Below, piece by piece: positions 1 to 9,276 of a stretch of DNA of 64,000 bases. Where the stretch lies: assembly GCA_020284085.1 (NCBI GenBank), contig JACEVL010000831.1:768501-832500 (forward strand). The letters run 5' to 3'. A program made the translations under genes and the position numbers. Positions within the stretch are counted from its first letter, which is position 1; the number at the start of each line of letters is the position of its first letter. The notes under the pieces were generated by a model. The model searched no databases, was not told where the DNA came from, and saw only the letters and a list, made by a program, of their open reading frames with translations. Origin of the DNA: Aporrectodea caliginosa. Its lineage: Eukaryota; Annelida; Clitellata; Crassiclitellata; Lumbricidae.

Positions 1-452
1 GAAAATTTTACAAGTACTTCCTGCAGATAACTGAAGTAATTGCTTGAAACTGCAACAATTATGTTCTGTATCCACGGTATCCTAAAAACCCAAAACAAAA
101 ATTAACAAGAAAATGGCAATATAAGAACAGTAGTTTGAGTTAGTTTATTTAACCATAATTATTGGTACACTGATATGACACTTGAAAATAACACTAGCCT
201 AATGTTTATTTCGTGAATTTATAATCATAACGAAAATGTTGTTAGCAGGCAGGCTTTAATAGCGCACTTGCGTTTCTTCAAACTCTCAGCTATCTCTTTG
301 TACCCTTCAATACACGAAGACGTTATTAAACTTCATGATGAATCGGTGGCCAAGGTTCCCTTAATCTTCATCGGACCTGTATAAGCCTCTTCTCTAGAAG
401 GGACGCAATAAAATGTTCTGAACGAAGCAGGTGATTTAAATCGTTAACTAAC
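1..452 (-). other. CRPPA first intron (partial)
   Basis: AT-rich sequence downstream of the CRPPA exon on its own strand. I see no further exon of the family here. Confidence 0.5.
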
Positions 453-619
453 TTTTCGAATGATTCGATGGTGTAGCTGATTAGCGGACGGCCCAGTACG
501 TTGCAGAACTGTTTGGGACAAGCAAGGCTCATTCGTTCACCAACACCGGCGGCTGGCAGAACAACGCATACCACAGGCATCTTCTCAATGTCTTCGTTCA
601 GCTCACTGAAAGACGCCAT
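453..619 (-). CDS. CRPPA: CRPPA/ISPD-like cytidylyltransferase, first coding exon (partial gene)
   Basis: Family knowledge: CRPPA (ISPD) makes CDP-ribitol from CTP and ribitol-5-phosphate, the donor used to extend the glycan on alpha-dystroglycan; it acts in the cytosol. The exon encodes about 55 residues from ATG at 617-619. Visible motifs are the nucleotidyltransferase P-loop-like [10 protein letters not shown] at residues 21-30, the catalytic-lysine motif PKQF at 35-38 and [11 protein letters not shown] at 44-54, all in family order. The open frame runs on to 368, but a GTTAGT donor (447-452) falls where similarity to the family ends, so the exon is taken to stop at 453. All later exons (rest of the IspD fold and the C-terminal domain) lie beyond the left edge. 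The family identification is firm; the splice site is inferred. Confidence 0.8.
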
Positions 620-894
620 TCCGGCGGTAAACTGCTCTATATAATGAATGTGGTGTTACTGCTGTTTCGGTATTTTTATTTCGGCGCATAACATTTAACA
701 ACTTAAAATAATTGAAAATTCTATTAGTGGTGGGGATTACCACCGACCTCCTATAGGGATTACCGATGGTGTCTGCCATCTTTGCATTACTTCTCTTGTT
801 CATCTTGTTGCAAAGGTTTATGGGTAGTTTGGTGGACTTTTACGTAATTTAATGCACGCTGGTCCACTGAAGTTTCAAACATCCACGCAGCCAT
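620..894. promoter_or_regulatory. Upstream/5' UTR region of the CRPPA-like gene
   Basis: This stretch lies directly 5' of the CRPPA start codon on the minus strand. I see no clear TATA box or CpG-rich block. The call rests on position only. Confidence 0.25.
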
Positions 895-1320
895 GAGAGC
901 TTAACTCAACGACCGGTTTAACACGCCGGCAGTGTACAGAATGTATAGGAGAGGGACCAGGATAGAACCTTGAGGAAGGCCAAAAGTAACAGAGGACCAG
1001 ACAGAGCGTTTGGGCCTAAAGACAACAGAGTGGGGGCGGTCCGAGAGGAAGCACTGAAGTCAAAGAAGAGCAATATCGGTAATCCACAAATATTTCACCA
1101 GACGCTTCTAAAGGATAACGTGATCCACACTATCAAAAACAGCGCTTACATCATAGAGGACAAGAAGAGTAACCAATCTATATAGTCAAAAGCTCCAAAG
1201 ACGTTGGCCAAAGAAGTACGACAAGAGACTCAGTAGAGTGAACCTTCCTAAATCCAGATTGGAAAGGGGCAGAAGAAAATTAATATCAAGATAGTCAACA
1301 AGTTGAGAGGACACACAGGT
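895..1320 (-). pseudogene. LINE reverse-transcriptase relic
   Basis: Read on the minus strand in shifting frames this gives decayed non-LTR reverse-transcriptase blocks: a segment like VFDSVDHVIL, then a segment like FGLPQGSILVPLLYILYTA just before the expected active-site motif. Stops and frameshifts break it, so it is a dead fragment. It resembles the better copy at 16050-17255. Confidence 0.65.
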
Positions 1321-1399
1321 TTGGCCATGTAGCTTTCATTATGTGAGATACTTTGCCCTGGCCCCCATCCAGCATAAAATTCAGTTAATAAGATCTTGA

Positions 1400-1770
1400 C
1401 CCTTATACACAATTGTCCTATTGGCTCTGCTCCATCATACCTTAGGGACTTCTACATTTCAGTCTACTCAGTCCCACCGTCCCAGGTCATGGCAACCTTC
1501 AGTCGGCTGCCCGTGAGTTCCCGACTGTCCCTCGTAAGCATACTGCTCCAGCTCAGTCCATAAGCTTTGTCTATGTTGGTCCCACCAGCTGGAATTGCCT
1601 TTCTCGAGAGCTTGGGCTCGAGCTCCTCGGCTTGTTTCTTCCACGGTTTCGCAAAGCACCTAACGTCTGTACTATTCTACAGTAATTTCACAGGTTTGGG
1701 TCGGGAGCGCCACTGACGAGTTTTTTTTCTTGAAGTGGTGCTTTATAAATGTCAGCTTACAATGACAATT
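1400..1770 (+). pseudogene. LINE 3'-end relic, opposite orientation
   Basis: On the plus strand there is a decayed version of the C-terminal part of the LINE protein: SYLRDFY, then after a frame change a block including FVYVGPTSWNCL, comparable with FSVVGPSIWNDL in the copy at 16106-17086. It is followed at 1700-1765 by a 3' tail of the type GGGAGCGCC..GCTTTATAAATG shared by the LINEs of this window. Confidence 0.65.
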
Positions 1771-2500
1771 GTATCTCATATTTCAGTCAACGGATATAAA
1801 AACTGAGAATTTAACCATGTGCCTCAGATGGAGGCTGTGTCGCCCGATGCGCTGATAGCGCGAGGAAGGACTAAGTAAGTGCCTCAGATGGACATGGAGA
1901 AGCGAGGAGCAACAGATGATTTCCCTCACACTGGACATTTGCTTAACTTGCTCACTTGCTTTTGCTAGTAGGCCTACATGAATACCGTAATGATAATCAC
2001 CACCTCCTACCTTCACTCTGACCCCTCTCCTTTCACCAGTTAAGACCTAGACACACAACCATACTCTCCCACCAAAAGACAACTCTCAATTTATACCCAG
2101 ATCTTATATAAAAATATTTACTAGCTTATTTTAAAATTTCTAATTACATTTAGTTATCCATTATCACTCATCATGTGACTCATGTTAGAATTACTGCATT
2201 TTTTCAGATTGTTTTTATCAATAAAACGAATACCGTATACTATTTGTTTTTGGAAGCACAGGTAACAAGGTAAACATAAGAGTGTTAAACATTGACTCTA
2301 GACTCTAGAGCATACTGAAATTCTCACAATTGTCTCCCCAATATTTGCATTTAACCCACTCGGAATTAAAAAGTGACAAGGTTATCTCATCATATCATTA
2401 TAATTCATATCATTATAATTAAAAAGTTCAGTAATTCTGAAACCTCTAGTGGCCCTTAATTCTAGGTTAAACAACAGAAATTCATGACACTGCAAAATAT
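1771..2500. other. Intergenic, no feature recognised
   Basis: AT-rich single-copy-looking sequence. It contains one TAGGCCTA octamer near 1969 and no credible exon. Confidence 0.4.
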
Positions 2501-2843
2501 TGGTTTATTGAAACAGTAATCAAAAAACTAATTTAAAAACTAGTTAAAAAAACACACAGTAGAAAGATGCAGTCTGTAATAAAGAGTAAAAATAAGCATT
2601 CAAAACTTTAACACAAAAAACTAATACTTGAATAAAACGTATATAACAATATTGTATCATGCAATAAAGTTACAAAACTGAGTGACTAACACTGACTATT
2701 TCCTTCCATTGTTCTTTGTATTTGTATCAATAAAACTACATCATGCTGCCGATAATTTAGCAAATAAAACAAACAAAACATCTATGAGAGAGCTTTCAAT
2801 GTAGAGGTTCCATCTGCAATGCCGCCAACTGGTGAGTTTCCCA
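2501..2843 (-). other. Probable 3' UTR of the 2H phosphoesterase gene
   Basis: AT-rich sequence following the stop codon of the minus-strand gene. An AATAAA hexamer on the minus strand (2504-2509) could end the transcript. Confidence 0.45.
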
Positions 2844-3145
2844 TCAAGCTGCCTGGCAGAGAGAGACCGATTTTCGGATTACAAATGGAGAATCAACACA
2901 TTTCCTGCTGATGAGATGGATTTCCTTTACCACAAAAGTGACCGGCTGCCAACTGGAGCGAAATTCTTTGACATACTTTTCCGTTTTGTTAGGCCTGAAC
3001 TGTCCAAGAGAGAGATGTGGATTGAAACTTCCAGACATGGTCCTCAGGTCTGCACACTGGGGAAACAGTTCCTCCAGTTGATGCTGAAGCTGCACAATAT
3101 CTGCATGGAGCCCAGAATAATCGGTTAAGTCCTGTTTCCCATCAG
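2844..3145 (-). CDS. 2H phosphoesterase exon 3
   Basis: Acceptor TTTGTAG at 3152-3146. Encodes the second catalytic motif NPHLSLGQF and the C-terminus, with stop TGA at 2846-2844. Confidence 0.8.
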
Positions 3146-5203
3146 CTACAAATAACATTACACAAATTTATGCATACAACTACTGTAAACTAAATGCCTT
3201 AACACATTAATGATGAGCGTGTGCTAAAAGTGACTTGGAAACCAATGCAGCTCATCATTAAACATGTTCCACATGCAATCATACCTCCATATATACTACA
3301 GTCTACATATGTGCACACATGCTTCCTTACATGTGTAAATCATGTTTAGGGTATACAAAAACATACCCATACATACACACACACTGTCTGTCTCTAATCA
3401 CTAACGTAACAGAAACGAATCATAATCATCAGTTACTGACACCAGCAATTTGGCAGCAATAGTTGCAAACACATGATCTCCACCGTCCTCAGTCATTTGT
3501 CAAGTCCAGTGCTCTTCTCATTGTTACTCCAAGTCTTGTTATCTCCTCATCTATATTGTCTCTCTAGCAGTCTTGGTCAGACTTTGTTTTTCTTTCTTTC
3601 GAATCTTGCATGTAATGCCTTGTGGGAAATTGGTTGGCTGGCTTTCTTTCCACACATCCAAGCCATTGGAGTCTTCGCTGGACAACTTTGTGTAGCAAGT
3701 TTGTTTGGACACTGTCTCCGTCTATGTACAGTTTATCTACAAATCCCTGTTTTGTGGGGCGCGGTGGTGTAGGGGTATGTTCAGTGCCTTGCAGCCTCAG
3801 GGTTGCAGGTTCAAATCCACCTCAAGCCGTCCGCGTAGGAACCTTGAGCAAGTCCTTCGCGCATAATTGCTTCTGCGCCGCCGAGGCGTGTGGCACTTCT
3901 GAGCTTGGGGCAACCTTAATAAGAAGGGCGATATCAAAGATCAGTTGTATTGTATTGTATTGTACATCTTGCGGTCACTTTAAAACAAATCCATTTCTCA
4001 ACTCACCCGATGAATCGGTCGTTGTATCTACTTGAGGCTTCAACCATATGGTCCAGTCTTTCGCGTGACGAAAACCTCTGAAAGAATTCTTGTCAAATGT
4101 GACCTTGAACTGTTTGACCTTGGCCAACCCTGTGGCCATCTTCTCTGCTGCGTCTGTGAAACACCGACCATCTTGATCGTCGTCCAGAAACGGATAAAGC
4201 ATGTTAATGTGTGGCATCCATCGCTCATAAACTCGATCATGAGCCCTTCGATCAAAGAAAAAGGAATAAACACAAATCCAATCAATGACTGCAGATGGTA
4301 AATTCTGGTAAATTCTGATATTGCCAGGCTACTTGGAAGTAGCCAATTAATCAGTCGCACATCAGCCAGTTAACTTGTCCAACTAACTTGCTGAATATCA
4401 TTATGATCAATCAGCAACTAAGCCAGTCAGTAGCTGTATGTAATGTACAAGATTAGAGCTTTCAGTCTGTTGTTACATTAATTGTAATTAATTAGCAACA
4501 GCAACTTCTATTGCGCTGGTGTCTAATGCATAAGGCATTACATTACTTGTTGTCCAGCCATCTGCTTGACATGAAATAATGCAACTTTGGCATTTGACAT
4601 AGCACAGTATGCAATACAATACAACTGTATTAGATATTTCTCTCCATCCATAAGTGTTCATAAGTGTACACAAGATCATACAACAAAGTATTGTTGGCAT
4701 TGAGCAATTGTGAGTGGAGGACTTGCTCAAGGTCCCTACACAGTGACCACCTCACAGGAGGTTCGAACCCATGCTCTCCACATTACAGGGTGAGCATTTG
4801 AACCAATAGGCAGCCATGTCCCACCTGCACATTCCTCATACACTCAACCATGACCAAAAATTACAGGTCCACAACCAGATTTCAGACAGAAAATCGCAAA
4901 CACAGTCACAAAGCAATAACTGGCATCAAATGCAAAATGCAAATTCGGAATATGAACAGAAAAACCAGCAGTGCAGCAATAGTTCTGTTCGCATTGCTAA
5001 TTCTGTACACTGATCCTCACATAAACCATGAACAGGAGTCATATCTGGAAACAGTTAAATGCAATCAAACATAGGGCCTACATGCGAATGTTCTGTATCT
5101 GTTCCCATAAATCATTCGGTGGAATGATAACGACGGCACTCTTGTGTGACTTCTTGTAGATTTCCTGGCTGCAATCGGTTCCCAAAGACCTCTCAGCCAT
5201 CAT
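2844..5203 (-). CDS. 2H phosphoesterase (2'-5' RNA ligase-like), complete three-exon gene
   Basis: Three exons join in phase on the minus strand: 5203-5082, 4245-4007 and 3145-2844 (122+239+302 nt = 221 codons with the stop, 220 residues). The 2H superfamily folds as two related lobes, each giving one catalytic histidine, and acts on 2',3'-cyclic or 2'-5' linked nucleotides or RNA ends. Both motifs are visible: PHIN with H53, within RWMPHINMLYPF, and PHLS with H164, within NPHLSLGQF. An N-terminal strand AVVIIPPNDLWEQI and a late strand FVVKEIHLISR complete the fold. The first motif has Asn in place of the usual Thr/Ser. I recognise the family (close to proteins annotated as 2_5_RNA_ligase2) but not a named orthologue or substrate. 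The tail after residue 215 is uncertain because a second frame there also looks protein-like. Confidence 0.8.
3425..3745 (-). pseudogene. RT-LINE C-terminal relic in the intron of the 2H gene
   Basis: Minus-strand translation with two stops gives blocks such as VQRRLQWLGCVERKP and ITRLGVTMRRALDLTND, followed by GRWR. This is the familiar tail of endonuclease/RT LINEs (R..RWLGHV...A...A.DR..WR). Related pieces lie at 20765-21025 and 30588-30690. Confidence 0.6.
3755..3965 (+). repeat. tRNA-derived SINE, family A
   Basis: Begins GGGGCGCGGTGGTGTAGGGG, which contains a pol III A box (TGGTGTAGGGG), and has a B box GGTTCAAATCC about 45 bp later. It ends in TATTG repeats. A second copy on the other strand is at 20140-20385. 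Confidence 0.75.
4007..4245 (-). CDS. 2H phosphoesterase exon 2
   Basis: Acceptor CGAAG at 4250-4246 and donor GTGAGT at 4006-4001. Encodes the first catalytic motif RWMPHINMLYPF. The exon begins by completing the split codon of exon 1. Confidence 0.8.
4470..4820 (-). repeat. tRNA-derived SINE, family D
   Basis: Reading from 4820 on the minus strand: an A-box-like TGGTTCAAATG, then B box GGTTCGAACCT, then a body with GGGACCTTGAGCAAGTCC. The tail (4478-4530) carries GCAATAGAAGTTGC and ends in ATTACAATT-type repeats. A related copy is at 62540-62705. Confidence 0.65.
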
Positions 5204-5206
5204 GTC
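5082..5206 (-). CDS. 2H phosphoesterase exon 1
   Basis: Starts with tandem ATG codons at 5203-5198 just after a TTGCAG acceptor-like site, so a 5' UTR intron may lie upstream. Encodes the first 40 residues including AVVIIPPNDLWEQIQNIR. The donor is GTAGGC; phase 2. Confidence 0.75.
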
Positions 5207-5277
5207 TGCAACACAGATACGAAATAAATATAATTGATATATTTTGCGTGTATATATTATATATAATATGCTGTTTA

Positions 5278-5278
<1 letters not shown>

Positions 5279-5310
<32 letters not shown>
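5279..5310. repeat. (TA)n microsatellite
   Basis: Simple TA dinucleotide run of about 30 bp. Confidence 0.9.
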
Positions 5311-5315
<5 letters not shown>

Positions 5316-5404
5316 GCCGTGTCTAGAGTAAACTACAGCCTATACAGAAAAATTCCTACATACATACACAAAGTTTATTACACTTACTTGTAGGTATGTT
5401 ATTT

Positions 5405-5720
5405 GTGGTGCACGATAGTCTAATGGTTAGTGTGCTGGACTGTCAAACAAGAGGTTGGGAGTTCTAATCTAGTCTGCCAGGGCAGACAATTATTGTTTCA
5501 AGATTTCTGCTCCATCTGTGTTCTTAGCCAACTCAGTTACAATGAGTACTCTGACCGTACATTGTAAGTGGGAAGATCAGGTGGTGTGGGAGAGGGCTGG
5601 CCACCTGCCCTTGTATGTCAAGGATAAGACAAACTCGATGACACTTCATACCAATGCCTGCCTCTCGGGGTTGGTGGCTTTGCTTAAGGGACCTAAAGTG
5701 GTGTGCAAAGCATACTAAAC
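5405..5720 (+). repeat. tRNA-derived SINE, family B
   Basis: Head GATAGTCTAATGGTTAGTGT..GGACTGTCAAAC..GGGAGTTCTAATC looks like a tRNA with an Asp-type GTC anticodon loop, plus A and B boxes. A body of about 230 bp follows. Minus-strand copies are at 13030-13325 and 23404-23722. Confidence 0.7.
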
Positions 5721-5730
5721 TCATGTATAA

Positions 5731-6364
5731 GTAAGTAAGTAAGTAAGTAAGAATGTTCTTTATTGAACGCAAGCAAACGCTCAGCGCTTTACATACAAAG
5801 TCAGAAATAATTTATGTACAAAGAAAACGATAATTAGAAGAAAATTAGGTCAACTAGAAAACATATGTCTAACTGTACAACATCCTAGCTAAGAAGCCAC
5901 GCCTGGTAAGGGAATCAAATCTAGGGAGAACACGGTTATGTGAGCGTGGGCGCAGGTCGTGACCAGTGCAATTGACAGGGGAGAAGGTCGTGGAGGGTGT
6001 GGCTAGTATTTGTTAAGATGTTTCTAAATAGGTCTATATCAGCTTTTTGCAAAGCTCCTCAAAGGTGGGGAAAGATTTAGGTAGGAAACCCAGGCGTACC
6101 AACTTGCGGACCAGTGCGCTCAGAGAGTCAAGTTCCTGTTTACTGGCGAAGCCCCACCATACTTGGGAACAGTATAGCATGCGGTTGATAGTGGTAGCCC
6201 TGACCACATCATGAAGCCTGACCCCTGAAAGCCCATGTGAGATCAAAATACGATGGGCATAGAGAGATTGCTTGGCCCGAATGCAAAGTCTTTGAACATA
6301 CGGGGAAAAACCGAACTTTTCGGTAATCTCAATGCCCAGTATATTCAATGACAAAACCCTTTTG
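5731..6364 (-). pseudogene. 5'-truncated LINE fragment with CTTA tail
   Basis: The minus strand encodes 106 residues (6354-6034) containing RAKQSLYAHRILISHGLSG and MLYCSQVWWGFAS, a pattern of the C-terminal half of non-LTR retrotransposon reverse transcriptases. About 300 bp of 3' UTR follow and end in a (CTTA)n tract (5731-5750 on the plus strand as AAGT repeats). 5' truncation plus a short-repeat 3' tail is typical of target-primed insertion. Confidence 0.7.
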
Positions 6365-6432
6365 ATGCCAGGTATAGGGGAAGAGGAGGAAGAGAGGAAG
6401 GAAAGGGAAGCGTACCTGGCATGCAGCGTTTG

Positions 6433-6716
6433 TTAACCTCCTTGGCGTTAACCCCGAACGTTACTCGGGCCGGGAATTCTATGCAAAAGCGGTTAACCCC
6501 GAGTCACGTTCGGGCTCATACATACATACATACATACATACATATACATATATAAATACATATATACCTACTTATATATAATTATACCTACACATGTATA
6601 TATTTACACACATAGATGTATATGTACATATATATATATATATATATATACATACATACATACATACATACATACATACATACATACATACATACATACA
6701 TACATACATACATACA

Positions 6717-6748
<32 letters not shown>

Positions 6749-6846
6749 CATATATAAATACATATATACATAATTATATATAATTATACCTACACATGTA
6801 TATATTTACACACATAGATGTATATGTACATATATATACATATATA

Positions 6847-6878
<32 letters not shown>

Positions 6879-7006
6879 CATATATAAATACATATATACC
6901 TACATAAGTATATATAATTATACCTACACATGTATATATTTACACACATAGATGTATGTGTACATATACATACATACATACATACATACATACATACATA
7001 CATACA

Positions 7007-7038
<32 letters not shown>

Positions 7039-7403
7039 CATATATAAATACATATATACCTACATAATTATATATAATTATACCTACACATGTATATATT
7101 TACACACATAGATGTATATGTACATATATATATTATATACATATATATACATACATACATACATACATAAATACATACATATATCTGTATATATATATAT
7201 ACATATATATATGTAAATTTATACATGTATTTGTACATATATACATATGTATATATGTAAATGTATGCATATATGGCTATGCATGTTTACATATACACAT
7301 ATATACCTACACATGTATATTCATGCGTATACATGCATACGTAAAACAATGCAACGTTTTTGGCTCGTTTTTCTGGGAGAAAATCAAACGCTAAGGAGGT
7401 TAA
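6433..7403. mobile_element. piggyBac-like TTAA element filled with CATA repeats
   Basis: Ends are TTAA-CCTCCTTGGCGTT (6433-6449) and AACGCTAAGGAGG-TTAA (7387-7403). They form 13-bp inverted repeats with one mismatch inside a TTAA duplication, as for piggyBac-class elements. There is no transposase frame. Inside, a unit with CATGTATATATTTACACACA recurs at about 6593, 6795, 6935 and 7090, separated by long CATA/TA tracts. Open frames reading Tyr-Val-Cys-Met repeats here are simple-repeat artefacts. Confidence 0.75.
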
Positions 7404-8127
7404 AGCAGTTCTTGTAGCCAAGCAGAAAATTTCATGGTTACTGTTAATCAGACATTTCTGGATGACAGGCCTAATGGTTACTTGAAGGACTGTTGAAAGA
7501 TTAACCATACTTCATTTAACACTGTTTCATTGAGTTGTTTACATATTGATCTTCTTAAAAAAATTCAATGTTATTATTTAGTTACGAACATTATTGAGTT
7601 GATGAACCTTTCTTTCTTTTCAACTGACTTATAAGTTATAACCAGCCATAATTGAATATAGTTAAAAGGGGTTACCCTAATTAAGCGTGTGCCCCTTTTG
7701 GGTTTCCTCTGCCCCCTAACCAATGCAACGATATGCAATAGTCAAGTTATAATTGTTATATGCATTGTGCTTCTGTGAAATAAAAGTTTGTCAGTTACAC
7801 GAACTTACCTTAATCTAGTCGCAGCCTTAATTTCCTGTGGCGCGCGTAAAACTACTTTTTAACGAACTAACCTCAACGACACCTCGTAATGGCTAAAATG
7901 CAACAAAAGTACTGAATGCTGACGATTTGTAACCCTATATAGGCTACTTACGCTTGATTTCTGGCTTTGAACCGAGGTTGTGCAACGCAACAGTCATGGC
8001 TTTCAACCGAAGTAACTGTTGTGCAACGGCAACGCTGCCAACGCAGCAGTCTTGCATAACCAAAAGCACTTCAGAGTTGTCACGGTAATTTCTAGGTAGC
8101 ATTACATCCACGGTCGTTAACTACGCT
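7404..8127. other. Intergenic, no feature recognised
   Basis: No coding or repeat feature recognised between the TTAA element and the AT-rich array. Confidence 0.4.
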
Positions 8128-8258
8128 TTAATATGTTACATGAATATTTATGAATTGAACACGTAACATGAATATTTATGAATTTAACCTAAGACGATTA
8201 TAACATTATTAATCGTCTTAGATTTAACGTAACATGAATATTAATTTTATGCATTTAG

Positions 8259-8728
8259 GGGCCGTCCATAAATGACGTCACGCTATTTTGGCCGATTTTT
8301 AACCCCCCCTCCCCACCTCGTCACACTTCGTCACAAAAAGTAAGACCCCCTCTGAAAATGACGTCACAAAGCTCTGACCCCCTAAAACCAATTTCTATGG
8401 CGAAGCAAAATGCTCCTTCATGGAACAAATAGCGAAAACATGAATATTTTAAAATCTAACGGTGACCAAATATTGAAGTAATTAGAAAATGATTAATAAT
8501 GGTGCCCGTATACATTAAAATAATAAAAAAATAATGAAAATTTAATCCTAAAAAAAATTGCTGTTATTATTAAAATTAAATTGTTGTTAATAATTATTAT
8601 TGTTAAATTTAATAACATAGACCTGGTGTGACGTCACACTACTCAGACCCTCACCGCCATGTCACACATCGTCACAAATTTCCGAACCCCTCCCCCCGTA
8701 GGTGCGTGACGTCATTTATGGACGTCCC
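8259..8728. mobile_element. TTAA-flanked MITE with CCGTCCATAAATGACGTCA ends
   Basis: Inverted termini GGGCCGTCCATAAATGACGT and its counterpart ending ATTTATGGACGTCCC. The right flank is TTAA and the left is TTAG, fitting a TTAA target duplication with one mutation. The 470 bp hold no open frame, so it is non-autonomous. Confidence 0.7.
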
Positions 8729-8982
8729 TTAACGCTACATGAATATTTATGAATTTAACGCAACATGAATATTTATGATTTTAATGCTACATGAATATTT
8801 ATGATTTCACGTAACATGAATATTTATGAATTTAACGCAACATGAATATTTATGAATTGTGGAATAATTAGCATTTGGTCACGGCATCGAATTTAACATA
8901 ATTATATATATATAATTTTCGTTTATTTATGTAACAGAATTTAAGATGTAACATGAATATTTATGAAAAATTAACTCGTTCC

Positions 8983-9035
8983 AACCTCTGAGTAGGTTTC
9001 TTGAAGCTATATAAATGCTCGGAATGAATACACTT
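8983..9035 (+). repeat. LINE 3'-tail fragment
   Basis: Contains CCTCTGAGTAGGTTTCTTGA then CTATATAAATGCTCGGAATG, matching the 3' end of the LINE family seen at 16050-16140 and 58235-58325. Confidence 0.55.
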
Positions 9036-9189
9036 TGACGTAACATTCTTACATTGTGTTAACATTTAGCATGTAACATGAATATTTATGAATTTATGAA
9101 TAATTAACATTTTGTCACAGCATCGACCTGAAAACCAGACCGGCCTTGACCCAATTACACTGGCGCTCGTTGTGCCAGCGTGGTCGAAA

Positions 9190-9276
9190 ATGTCGGAAGC
9201 AGTTTTATCGCAGAAATCGAGACATGCAACTAAAGATTACAAGCTGAACCATGAGGCAGAAGTTAACTCGTCACGG
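9190..9276 (+). CDS. Possible first coding exon (unassigned)
   Basis: ATG with A at -3 opens 29 codons (MSEAVLSQKSRHATKD...) ending at a good donor, CGG-GTAGGT. Phase 0 would fit the AHCYL exons at 12743 or 23733, so this could be a further alternative first exon of that gene. I do not recognise the peptide. A chance open frame is equally possible. Confidence 0.25.

Larger units (their letters stand above)
8128..9108. repeat. AT-rich array of ACATGAATATTTATGAATTT units
   Basis: At least ten copies of CATGAATATTTATGA (near 8140, 8168, 8739, 8764, 8790, 8815, 8841, 8952 and 9077, with a truncated one at 8233). In the central block they are spaced 25, 26, 25 and 26 bp. The units are joined by TTTAACGYAA linkers. 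The array is interrupted by a TTAA element (8259-8728) and a LINE tail (8983-9035). Confidence 0.8.

Noticed and set aside
3757..3830. Functional tRNA gene from A and B boxes
   Set aside because: The acceptor stem does not pair and the unit recurs as a SINE with a LINE-type tail; the same holds for 5405, 13300, 23700, 27400, 54790 and 62690.
6572..7027. Minus-strand frames reading Tyr-Val-Cys-Met repeats
   Set aside because: Produced by the CATA microsatellite inside the TTAA element.
6490..7400. CRISPR-like regular spacing of repeats
   Set aside because: The spacers are themselves simple repeats and the DNA is eukaryotic; it is a compound microsatellite.
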